From an uncultured Lentisphaeraceae bacterium (GTDB lineage: Bacteria > Verrucomicrobiota > Kiritimatiellia > RFP12 > DVOR01): DNA of 59,963 bases. Made by a program: the position numbers and the translations under genes. Positions within the stretch are counted from its first letter, which is position 1. Each line of letters begins with the position of its first letter. The DNA is taken from assembly GCA_949289005.1 (NCBI GenBank), contig CASEMQ010000034.1, positions 1 through 59,963 of the forward strand, in the 5' to 3' direction. Of the stretch, positions 45,844-53,459 are shown piece by piece. The notes below the pieces were generated by a model. It made no database searches. It was given only the letters and a program-made list of their open reading frames with translations, and had not been told where the DNA came from.

Positions 45844-47343
45844 TTACGCCATTCGTCGCGCGGCAGAGTCTTCTGCCGGACGAGTGGGTTGTGTATGCCT
45901 GACGTGGGGCCTGGGGCGCGCGAGAGGGTCGCCGGCGCGTTGCATTTCGGTTTGGAGGGCGGCTTGGAGGGAGGCGAGGCGTTGGGCGTGGGCGGGGTCT
46001 TGGGCAAGGTCGTGGCGTTCGTTGGGGTCGTCGCGGAGGTTGTGGAGGCGGGGCAGCATGGGTTTGTTTTTGCCTTGGGCGGTGAGGATGAGTTTCCAGT
46101 CGCCCTGGCGGAGGGTGCGCCAGTGGGTGCGGTAGGCGGTGTGGAGGATGGTGCGGTGGGGGGTGTCCGGGGGGACGGTGGGGTCGAGGAGGGGGGCGAA
46201 GGAGCGGAAGGCGGTGCCGGGGGCATCGTGGAGGCCGGCGAGCTCGAGGAGGGTGGGGCGGAGGTCTTGGAGGTAGACGAGCGCGTGGCGGGTGTGGCCC
46301 CGGGGGATGCCGGGGCCGGCGAGGACGAGAGGGACTTTGATGCTGTGCTCGAAGGGGTTCTGTTTGCCCATGAAGCCGTGTTGGCCGACGGCGAGGCCGT
46401 TGTCGGAGGCGAGTGCGACGAGGGTGTTTTCGGCGAGGCCGGTTTGGTCGAGGGTGGCGAGGATACGGCCGATTTGGTCATCGAGATAGGTGATGATGGC
46501 GTAATATTCGGAGCGGTGGGTTTGGATGGCGCGCGGGGTTCGCGGGGTGGGGGCGAGGCGTTCGTCGCGGAGGGTGGCGGGGGATCCGAGGGCGGCGGCG
46601 CCCGGGTAGGCGGGGAGGAAGTTGTCGGGGAGCGGGATTTTGTCGGGTGGGTAGAGGGCTTGGTATTCGGCGGGGGCCTGGCGGGGGTCGTGCGGGGCGT
46701 TGAAGGCGACGTAGGCGAAGAAGGGTTTGTCTGTTTTGGCGGAGGCGCGGAGGTAGGCGATGGCATCGTCGGCGGTGACGGCGGCCCAGTGTTTGCCGCC
46801 GGTCCAGTGGCCGGGGCGGGTGGTGTCGGCGGGGTCCCACGGGTCGGGTTGGCCGTCTTTGGGGCGAAGGTAGGCGGCCTCGCAGGTGGGGGGCATGCCG
46901 GGGCGGACATGGTCGGCGCGGTCGAAAAGCGTTTTGGGGTCGGCGTTGACGTGCCATTTGCCGGTGAGGTAGGTGGCGTAGCCGCCTTGGCGCCAGATGC
47001 GGGGCCAGAGGGGGGCGGCCTCGATGGCGGCGCGGTCTTTTTCGAGGGGGCGGGCTTGCCAGAGGAAGCGGCCGGTGTTGAGCATGGTGCGGCTGGCGAC
47101 GCAGATGGCGCCGTGCCAGCCGCCGGGGTTGTAGCAGTTGGTGAAGGCGGTGCCGCGGGCGACGAGGCGGTCAATGTTTGGGGTGCGGATGTGGGCGTTG
47201 CCGAGGGCGTGGATGGAGTCGAAGGTTTGGTCGTCGGTGAGGAGGAAGAGGATGTTGGGGCGGCCGGCGGGCGCGGCGGGGAGCGCGGGCGCGGCCAGGC
47301 CGGCGGCGAACGTGGCAAGGAAGTCGCGGCGGGTGCAATGCAT
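45844..47343 (-). CDS. Tat-exported sulfatase
   Basis: 499 residues. The N-terminus CTRRDFLATFAAGLAAPALPA is a Tat-like signal. The formylglycine site is C81-V-A-S-R85, the Cys type in the less common C-x-A-x-R form. Metal ligands D37/D38 (LLTDDQ), SDNG (ASDNGLAVGQHG) and the GKWH lysine/histidine pair (TGKWHVN) are present. It removes sulfate esters, probably from glycans. An anaerobic maturase (anSME) would be needed and is not in the window. The last 25 residues are Arg/Pro-rich and look non-conserved. Confidence 0.92.
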   Translation of the reverse strand: MHCTRRDFLATFAAGLAAPALPAAPAGRPNILFLLTDDQTFDSIHALGNAHIRTPNIDRLVARGTAFTNCYNPGGWHGAICVASRTMLNTGRFLWQARPLEKDRAAIEAAPLWPRIWRQGGYATYLTGKWHVNADPKTLFDRADHVRPGMPPTCEAAYLRPKDGQPDPWDPADTTRPGHWTGGKHWAAVTADDAIAYLRASAKTDKPFFAYVAFNAPHDPRQAPAEYQALYPPDKIPLPDNFLPAYPGAAALGSPATLRDERLAPTPRTPRAIQTHRSEYYAIITYLDDQIGRILATLDQTGLAENTLVALASDNGLAVGQHGFMGKQNPFEHSIKVPLVLAGPGIPRGHTRHALVYLQDLRPTLLELAGLHDAPGTAFRSFAPLLDPTVPPDTPHRTILHTAYRTHWRTLRQGDWKLILTAQGKNKPMLPRLHNLRDDPNERHDLAQDPAHAQRLASLQAALQTEMQRAGDPLARPRPHVRHTQPTRPAEDSAARRMA

Positions 47344-47363
47344 GGGGGGTTCCTTTCGGCGGA

Positions 47364-47390
47364 AATCACGGAAGCGCCGTGATTATAGCA
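47364..47390 (-). promoter_or_regulatory. Sulfatase promoter -10 overlapped by a perfect palindrome (possible operator)
   Basis: Minus strand extended -10: TGC then TATAAT (47387-47382). The inverted repeat AATCACGG-AAGCG-CCGTGATT (47364-47384) overlaps the 3' end of the -10 and the transcription start. A protein bound there would block initiation; alternatively it folds at the 5' end of the mRNA. Confidence 0.5.
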
Positions 47391-47651
47391 AACCGCCGGG
47401 CGGCGAACGGAAAAACATGGAACGGGACGCCCCTGCGGGGTGGCGGAGGGTGGCGGCGACGGTTGGCCCATAGGGCAGGCGGAAGGCCGCACGGGCCGGG
47501 GCGGCCGCGTGGGGCGCGGGTGCGTTGGCCGCATGGGTGGCGCGTGGGTGTTTTTTGTGGGGCGAGGCACTTTTTTGCTTGCATTTGTGGGGCGTTGGGG
47601 AGTATCATACCATCAACGTTGGCATGGACGCGCAACGTGAGCATTGAGCAC
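47391..47651. other. Gap between the sulfatase and galM promoters
   Basis: GC-rich and without a credible gene. It contains a GCCCCTGCGGGG palindrome near 47432 and two T6 runs (about 47551 and 47571). The second run precedes the galM promoter. Confidence 0.4.
47579..47608 (+). promoter_or_regulatory. Promoter of galM
   Basis: -35 TTGCAT (47579-47584), 18-bp spacer, -10 TATCAT (47603-47608), about 40 nt before the chosen start. Confidence 0.55.
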
Positions 47652-48818
47652 ATGACGGAGAACGAGAGCATGACGGATATCGCGAAGCAGCCTGCGGGCC
47701 CGGATCCCATCGTGGAAGTGGAGCAGTTCGGCAAGTTGCCGGATGGCACGGTGGTGTTGAGTTACACCTTGAAGAATGGCTTGGGCGCCGAGCTCCAGGT
47801 GTTGGAATACGGCGGCACGGTGCGGCGCTTCACGGTGCCGGGGCCGGATGGGGAGCCGCGCGATGTCATCGTCGGGCCGGACACGTTGGAAGGCTGGGTC
47901 AAGGAGCCTTACTACGGGCAGCTTATCGGGCGCGTGGCCAACCGCATTGCCTTTGGCAAGTTCTCGCTGGGGGGCAAGGATTACACGCTTGCCACGAACA
48001 ACGCCCCGGGTGGCATCCCCTGTGCCCTTCACGGCGGCGAGGAGGGCTTCAACGCGCGGGTGTGGAAGTGCCGCGCCTTCTTCAAGGGCACGGAGACGTT
48101 GGTGCCGGAGTGGGCGCGCGACAAGGGCTTTTATGGCCCGGACGATGCGTGCCTCCACTTGGAGCTGGATTCGCCCGACGGCGACCAGGGCTATCCCGGC
48201 GCGGTCCATGCCGAGGTGCTCTATGTGCTGACCCCCGAGAATACGTGGCGCATTGTCTATCATGTCACGTGCGATGCGCCGACCCCCGTGGCGATGACCC
48301 AGCACGCCTATTGGAACCTCAAGGGGTGCGCGAAGGGCAACATCCTCGACCACACGCTCCAGGTCTTTGCCACGCGCTACACGCCCGTGAACGCCGGCCT
48401 TATCCCGACGGGCGAACTTGCCCCCGTCGCCGGCACGCCCTTTGACTTCACCACGCCTCACACGTTGGGCGAGCGTATCCGCGCCGACAACGACCAGATC
48501 CGCTATGGCGCGGGCTATGACCACAACTTTGTGCTTGACCACGCGCCCGGCCAACTCGGCCACGCCGCCACGCTGACCTCGCCCGACGGCCTGGCGCTGG
48601 AGGTCTGGACCGACCAGCCCGGCATGCAGGTTTACACCGGCTTTTATATTCCCGAGGGGCTTGCCACCCCCGAGGGCCCCACCGGCCCCGAAGGCGGCGT
48701 CGCGCTCGAGACCCAGCATTTCGCCGACAGCGTGAACCACCCCGACTTCCCCTCCGTCATCCTCCGCCCCGGCGAAGTGATGCAGTCCGTCACCGAGTTC
48801 CGCTTTCCCAAGCGCTGA
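47652..48818 (+). CDS. galM: Aldose 1-epimerase (galactose mutarotase)
   Basis: 388 residues. It converts beta- to alpha-hexose, feeding galactokinase. The family motifs include EYGGTVRRFTVPG, GRVANRIAFGKFSL (R in substrate site), NAPGGIPCALHGGEEGFNARVW (catalytic His in LHGG), TQHAYWNLKG (second His) and ETQHFADSVNHPDFP with the catalytic Glu. The start is uncertain between GTG 47637, ATG 47652 and ATG 47670. No signal peptide, so cytoplasmic. The transporter gene follows 39 bp downstream. Confidence 0.9.
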   Translation: MTENESMTDIAKQPAGPDPIVEVEQFGKLPDGTVVLSYTLKNGLGAELQVLEYGGTVRRFTVPGPDGEPRDVIVGPDTLEGWVKEPYYGQLIGRVANRIAFGKFSLGGKDYTLATNNAPGGIPCALHGGEEGFNARVWKCRAFFKGTETLVPEWARDKGFYGPDDACLHLELDSPDGDQGYPGAVHAEVLYVLTPENTWRIVYHVTCDAPTPVAMTQHAYWNLKGCAKGNILDHTLQVFATRYTPVNAGLIPTGELAPVAGTPFDFTTPHTLGERIRADNDQIRYGAGYDHNFVLDHAPGQLGHAATLTSPDGLALEVWTDQPGMQVYTGFYIPEGLATPEGPTGPEGGVALETQHFADSVNHPDFPSVILRPGEVMQSVTEFRFPKR

Positions 48819-48857
48819 GCCAATCATTCCCTCCCCATCCCAATGGAGCGTTCCACA

Positions 48858-50192
48858 ATGAGCACCGAAACAAAGACCGGCACCAATTGGGTCGCCGTCA
48901 TCACGATGATGTTCCTCTGCGGCATGATCTCGTTCGTCACGAACCTTGCCGCGCCCATGGGCAACGTCTGGAAGTATCAACCCGGCATCGATGGCTCGAC
49001 CTCGCTGGGCATGATGGGCAACATGATGAACTTCCTGGCCTATTTCTTCATGGGCATCCCCGGCGGCAAGATGCTGGGGCGGATCGGCTACAAGAAGACG
49101 GCGCTGGTGGGTATCGCCGCCGGCTTCGTGGGCATTGCCATCCAGTTCATCTCCGGGAAGGTCCCCGGCACCGCGACCTCGATGATCACGCCTTTCTGCG
49201 TCTATCTGTTGGGCGCCTTCATCGGCGGCATCTCCGTCTGCCTGCTGAACATGGTGGTGAACCCCATGCTCAACCTCTTGGGCGGCGGCGGCAAGCGCGG
49301 CAACCAGCTGAACATGACGGGGATGACCTTCAACTCGCTGGCCGGCACCCTCACGCCGATTTTCGTGGGCGTGCTCATCGGCGAGGTCACCAAGTCCACC
49401 AGCCTGGCGCAGCTCAACCCGGTGATGTACATCGCCATGGCCGTCTTCGCCGCCGCGTTGGTGATTCTCTCGATGATCGCCATCAAGGATCCCGAGCAGG
49501 CGGTCACCACCGAGCATATCCCCGTCTTTGCGCCGTTGCGTTTCCGCCACTGCCTCTTGGGCGTGGTGGCCATCTTCGCCTACATGGGCGTTGAGATCGG
49601 CATTCCCGCCACCCTCAACTTCTGGCTCGCCGACCCGGCCGGCCCGTTGGCGACCAGCGGCAACGCCGACCTGGCCAAGAACGCCGCGGCCATCGGCGGC
49701 GCCGTGGCCGGCACTTACTGGTTCCTGATGCTTGTGGGGCGCATCATCGGTGCCATCATCGGTGGCAAGGTCTCCTCCCGCGTTTTGATGACCGTGACCA
49801 CCGCCACGGCCATCGTCCTCATCGTTGTCGGCACGTTGGTTACCAACGTCATGGCCGCGATGCCCGTCTTCACCGGCAAGGGCTTCATGATGGTGGAGGT
49901 GCCGCTCACCGGCCTGTTGCTTGCGCTCTGCGGCCTCTGCACCTCGATCATGTGGCCCTCCACCTTCAACCTCGCCACCGAAAAGCTCGGCAAGTACACC
50001 GCCGCGGCCTCCGGCCTCTTCATGACGATGGTTGTCGGCGGCGGCCTCTTCCCGTTGCTTCAGAGTTACCTCGCCGACACGGTCGGGTATATGTTCTCCT
50101 ACATCGTCCCCGGCGTCATGCTGGCCTACATGTTCCTCTACTCCGTCTGCTTCTCCAAGCCCGAGGCGGGCATTGAAGAGAAGGTGAAGTAA
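48858..50192 (+). CDS. MFS sugar transporter (FucP/GluP-like)
   Basis: 444 residues, about 12 membrane helices. The N-terminal half has MNFLAYFFMGIPGGKMLGRIGYKK, the usual G-x-x-x-(D)R-x-G-x-(K/R) loop of MFS. The organisation and gene neighbours point to a galactose/glucose:proton symporter. The start MSTETK (48858) has GGAG at good spacing; an earlier ATG is 48843. It sits between galM and galK, so galactose is the likely substrate. Confidence 0.85.
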   Translation: MSTETKTGTNWVAVITMMFLCGMISFVTNLAAPMGNVWKYQPGIDGSTSLGMMGNMMNFLAYFFMGIPGGKMLGRIGYKKTALVGIAAGFVGIAIQFISGKVPGTATSMITPFCVYLLGAFIGGISVCLLNMVVNPMLNLLGGGGKRGNQLNMTGMTFNSLAGTLTPIFVGVLIGEVTKSTSLAQLNPVMYIAMAVFAAALVILSMIAIKDPEQAVTTEHIPVFAPLRFRHCLLGVVAIFAYMGVEIGIPATLNFWLADPAGPLATSGNADLAKNAAAIGGAVAGTYWFLMLVGRIIGAIIGGKVSSRVLMTVTTATAIVLIVVGTLVTNVMAAMPVFTGKGFMMVEVPLTGLLLALCGLCTSIMWPSTFNLATEKLGKYTAAASGLFMTMVVGGGLFPLLQSYLADTVGYMFSYIVPGVMLAYMFLYSVCFSKPEAGIEEKVK

Positions 50193-50231
50193 TCCTCCCC
50201 CCAACACGAAAATCCAAGAAAGACCCTTGAC

Positions 50232-51410
50232 ATGCAGAATCAGGAAGTTTACGACGAGCTCGTTGCCAAGTTCGAGGCCAAGTATGGCCGCAAGCCCCAG
50301 ATTGTCGCCTACGCGCCCGGCCGCATCGAGGTGCTCGGCAACCACACCGACTACAACGAAGGCTACGTCTTCTCCGCGGCCATCGACAAAGGCACCTTCT
50401 TTGCCGTGATCCCCTCGGACGACGCCACGTGCGAGCTCACCGCCGCCGACCTCATGGAGACCGCCACGTTCACCACCGCCACCTGCGCCCCCGCCAAGGA
50501 GATGACTTGGCAGAACTATGTGAACGGCACCTTCAATTGGCTCTTCGACGGCAACCCCGCCGCCGCCCCCCACGGCTGGAAGGCCATGTTCCTGGGCAAC
50601 ATCCCCCTCGGCGCCGGCCTCTCCTCCTCCGCCGCCCTCGAGATGTGCACCGTCCTGGCCCTCGCCAAACTCTACGGCATCGAGAAGGACAAGACCACCC
50701 TCGCCAAGATTGGCCAGAAGGCCGAGCACACCTTCGCCGGTTGCCCCTGCGGGCTCCTCGACCAAGCCTCCTCCATGTACGGCCAAGAAGGCGGCCTCGT
50801 CAAGAGCGACTTCCGCACAAACGTCTTCGAGACCGTGCCCATGGGCCCCACCGTCTCCTTCATGATGGTCAAGTCCAACGCCAAGCACGCCCTTGTCGAT
50901 GGCGCCTACGCCTCCCGCCGCAAAGCCTGCGAGGACGCCGCCGCGTACTTCGCCAAGGTGCTCCGCAAGCACGTCACCCACCTGCGCGACGTGACGATGG
51001 CCGAATGGGTGCTCTACCGCGACGGCCTTGACGAGACCACCGCCAAGCGCGCCGTCCATCCCATCGGCGAAGACGAGCGCGTCCTCCAAGGCACCGAACT
51101 CCTCGAGAAGGGCGATGTCAAGGACTTCGGCGCGCTGATGTTCGACTCCCACGAGTCCAGTCGCCACTGGTTCGAGAACTCCTGCGAGGAACTCGACCTC
51201 ATCGTCGACACCGCCAAGACGATTCCCGAAGTCTACGGCGCCCGCCTCTCCGGCGGCGGGTTCGGCGGCAGCTGCTGCCTCTTGGTCGACCCCACCGCCG
51301 CCGACAAGATCGCGGCCGCCATCACCGCCGCCTACAAGGCCAAGTTCGGCGACGAGCCCACCTGCTCGCTCATCAAGCCCTCCCAAGGCGCCCACATCGT
51401 CCTGGGCTAA
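50232..51410 (+). CDS. galK: Galactokinase-like GHMP kinase with altered signature
   Basis: 392 residues. It would phosphorylate alpha-galactose at C1. The signature reads PGRIEVLGNHTDYNEG (29-44); compared with the usual GR-x-N-x-x-G-E-H-T-D-Y, N is replaced by E33 and E by N37. The ATP loop GLSSSAALE is at about 129, the catalytic Asp in LLDQASSMYG, and the third motif is GARLSGGGFGGSC. Neighbours (galM and a sugar transporter) support galactose, but the changed sugar-site residues leave room for another hexose. A terminator follows. Confidence 0.85.
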   Translation: MQNQEVYDELVAKFEAKYGRKPQIVAYAPGRIEVLGNHTDYNEGYVFSAAIDKGTFFAVIPSDDATCELTAADLMETATFTTATCAPAKEMTWQNYVNGTFNWLFDGNPAAAPHGWKAMFLGNIPLGAGLSSSAALEMCTVLALAKLYGIEKDKTTLAKIGQKAEHTFAGCPCGLLDQASSMYGQEGGLVKSDFRTNVFETVPMGPTVSFMMVKSNAKHALVDGAYASRRKACEDAAAYFAKVLRKHVTHLRDVTMAEWVLYRDGLDETTAKRAVHPIGEDERVLQGTELLEKGDVKDFGALMFDSHESSRHWFENSCEELDLIVDTAKTIPEVYGARLSGGGFGGSCCLLVDPTAADKIAAAITAAYKAKFGDEPTCSLIKPSQGAHIVLG

Positions 51411-51429
51411 ACCCGACGGTACGCAGAAA

Positions 51430-51461
51430 GTCCCCGAGCCTCCCGGCCCGGGGACTTTTTT
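51430..51461 (+). terminator. Terminator of the galM-galK operon
   Basis: AGTCCCCG/CGGGGACT arms with an 11-base loop, then T5-6. Confidence 0.9.
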
Positions 51462-51523
51462 GTGCCCATCGTCGGCATTCCGCATACAACGCTATGCATC
51501 ACACGACGCGCCGCGCTTCGCGG

Positions 51524-51552
51524 ATGACTGCGATAGATGGGTATGCTAACAT
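51524..51552 (+). promoter_or_regulatory. Promoter of the PEP-CTERM gene
   Basis: -35 ATGACT (51524-51529), 17-bp spacer, -10 TAACAT (51547-51552) with TGC just before it. A long T/A-mixed leader (about 45 nt) ends in GAAAGGAAAGGA. Confidence 0.5.
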
Positions 51553-51602
51553 GGCCACACGCTTGTTTCATCTGTGCGTATGACAGAAAGGAAAGGACGA
51601 CA

Positions 51603-52298
51603 ATGAAATGTTTGGCAGTGTTTGCGTTTGCCGTGGTTTTGGTGACGGGCGGGGCCTTTGCGGCACCCTCGGATTGGACGGATTGGCAAACGCCACCGAA
51701 TATGATCACGAGCGGCGATATTCGCTACAACAACACCATGCCTGTGCTTGGGCAGGGTGGGCAGTCCTTCGCGCTCAAGACATCCATCACGCTTGGTCCC
51801 GAAATCAAGAATAGTTTTGAGGCATTCGGCGTGGCGTTGGGGTTCGCGATGGGAGTGGATTCGTTTGCGCAACGTGCGGCCATTCTGTTGGTTGGTGGTG
51901 ATGGAAGCACCGATGTCGGGCACTTTACCTTCCTCGAAGGGAATGCCTATCAGAATGGGACGTACGTGCAGAACAACGGTGTCGGGAACATCTTGGCCAA
52001 GGCGGGGGAGACCTATACCTTTGTCTTCGAGTATGATGCCGAGGCAAACGTGTTGTCCTCTTATGTGAACGACCGGTTGTTGGCCTCGGTCGCCATGGAT
52101 TACGGCGAGGATTCCCTGCGGCAGATGGTCGTGGGAGGGCAGTCCGGGGGCAGCGTTTATCTCAATTCCGTGAACGATGGGTATGCGATGGGTCAGGACG
52201 AGGTGTTCTCCGTGACGCGTGCCATCCCGGAACCCGCGGCCTTGGCGTTGCTGGCGTTGGGCGCGGCGGGGCTTTGCCTGCGCCGTCGGGTTCGTTGA
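51603..52298 (+). CDS. PEP-CTERM surface protein, unknown function
   Basis: 231 residues: signal peptide at about 1-20 (cleavage after AFA), a beta-rich soluble domain of concanavalin-like pattern (SFALKTSITLGPEI, FVFEYDAEANVLSSYVNDRLL) and a C-terminal sorting signal, I-P-E-P at 208-211, a hydrophobic helix and RRRVR. The signal marks it for exosortase processing and attachment or release at the envelope. GC content is visibly lower than in flanking genes. No partner is adjacent. Confidence 0.82.
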   Translation: MKCLAVFAFAVVLVTGGAFAAPSDWTDWQTPPNMITSGDIRYNNTMPVLGQGGQSFALKTSITLGPEIKNSFEAFGVALGFAMGVDSFAQRAAILLVGGDGSTDVGHFTFLEGNAYQNGTYVQNNGVGNILAKAGETYTFVFEYDAEANVLSSYVNDRLLASVAMDYGEDSLRQMVVGGQSGGSVYLNSVNDGYAMGQDEVFSVTRAIPEPAALALLALGAAGLCLRRRVR

Positions 52299-52311
52299 TT
52301 GCGGCGGTAGG

Positions 52312-52340
52312 TTGCGCGGCGGGCGGGAGTGCGCTATACT
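52312..52340 (+). promoter_or_regulatory. Promoter of the nucleotidyltransferase gene
   Basis: -35 TTGCGC (52312-52317), 17-bp spacer, -10 TATACT (52335-52340). Confidence 0.65.
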
Positions 52341-52377
52341 CTATGGCGTTGCTGAACAAACGATGAAGGATTGTCGT

Positions 52378-53298
52378 ATGAACAAGAAACCGACGCTTTT
52401 GATTTTGGCCGCGGGCATGGGCAGCCGTTACGGCGGGCTCAAGCAGATTGACTCGGTCGGGCCGAGCGGAGAGACGATCATGGATTACTCCATCTATGAC
52501 GCCATCCGCGCGGGGTTCGACAAGGTGGTCTTTATTATTCGCCACGACTTCGAGGAAGCCTTCCGCGAAAAGATTGTCGCGAAGTACGAGGGGAAGATCA
52601 AGATCGAGCTGGCCTTCCAAGACCCGCTGGATCTCCCGGAGGGGTGCGCGTTCCCGGAGGGGCGCGAGAAGCCGTGGGGCACGGCGCACGCCATCCGCTC
52701 GGCGCGCAAGGTGATCGACGCGCCCTTCGCGGCCATCAACGCGGACGACTTCTATGGCGCGGATGCCTTCCGCCGCCTGGCGCAATTCTTGGGCGAGGTG
52801 GACACCGCGGCGACGCCGAAGCAGTTCGCGATGGTGGGTTACCGTCTGGATCAGACGCTTTCGGACAACGGCTCGGTGGCGCGCGGCATCTGCGAGGTTT
52901 CGCCCGAGGGGATGCTCTTGGGCGTGACGGAGATGACGAAGATCGCCCGTAAGCCCGATGGCGCCATCCAGAACGAGGAAGACCCCGCCAAGCCTGTGCC
53001 GTTGCAGGGCGATTGCCGCGTTTCCCTCAATCTCTGGGGGTTCACGCCCGCCCTCTTCGATGGCATGGAGGCGCGGTTCGCCCAGTGGTTCCACGAGCAC
53101 GAGGGGCAGCTGAAGGCCGAGTGGTACATCCCCTTCTACGTGGACGAATTGGTGAAGGCCGGCCAGGCCACCGTGAAGGTGCTCCCCACCGACAGCACGT
53201 GGTTTGGCGTGACCTATCGCGAGGACAAGCCTGTGGTGGTCGAGGCCATCAAGAAGATGGTCGCCGCCGGCGAGTATCCTGCCAAACTCTGGCCGTAA
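52378..53298 (+). CDS. Sugar-1-phosphate nucleotidyltransferase (NTP_transferase family)
   Basis: 306 residues. The start LILAAGMGSRYGGLKQ is the nucleotide-binding loop (L-A-A-G-x-G-x-R-x-G-G-x-K). PWGTAHAI and INADDFYG (metal Asp) match sugar-1-phosphate:NTP transferases. Which sugar and nucleotide it uses cannot be read from sequence. It lies just after the galM/transporter/galK group, in a region lacking galT. Start 52378 is preceded by AAGGA at 7 nt; ATG 52363 is an alternative. Confidence 0.85.
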   Translation: MNKKPTLLILAAGMGSRYGGLKQIDSVGPSGETIMDYSIYDAIRAGFDKVVFIIRHDFEEAFREKIVAKYEGKIKIELAFQDPLDLPEGCAFPEGREKPWGTAHAIRSARKVIDAPFAAINADDFYGADAFRRLAQFLGEVDTAATPKQFAMVGYRLDQTLSDNGSVARGICEVSPEGMLLGVTEMTKIARKPDGAIQNEEDPAKPVPLQGDCRVSLNLWGFTPALFDGMEARFAQWFHEHEGQLKAEWYIPFYVDELVKAGQATVKVLPTDSTWFGVTYREDKPVVVEAIKKMVAAGEYPAKLWP

Positions 53299-53326
53299 CC
53301 ACGCAGCGTGACCCGATCGGGCCGGC

Positions 53327-53367
53327 GGGGACGGGTGGCGCACCGCGCACCGCGTCCCCGTCGTTTT
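53327..53367 (+). terminator. Terminator after the nucleotidyltransferase gene
   Basis: GGGGACG/CGTCCCC arms with a GC-rich 19-base loop, followed by G-TCG-T6. Confidence 0.75.
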
Positions 53368-53409
53368 TTGTTTTCCCGCGCGACGTTCACTGCCCATGGT
53401 GCGTTTGTT

Positions 53410-53418
53410 TGTTATAAT
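53410..53418 (+). promoter_or_regulatory. Consensus extended -10 of the htpG operon
   Basis: TGT followed by TATAAT (53413-53418), with a leader of about 35 nt containing GGAGGAAAGG. No clear -35 and no heat-shock (sigma-32) or CIRCE element. Confidence 0.6.
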
Positions 53419-53459
53419 GATGGTTCCCTTTTGAGAAGAGGGAGGAAAGGTTCGTGCAA

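Noticed and set aside
47613..51485. Antisense open frame of 1290 codons across galM, the MFS transporter and galK
   Set aside because: It mirrors three well-supported genes. High GC with G/C at third positions removes stop codons on the opposite strand. Its translation is low-complexity with no domain.
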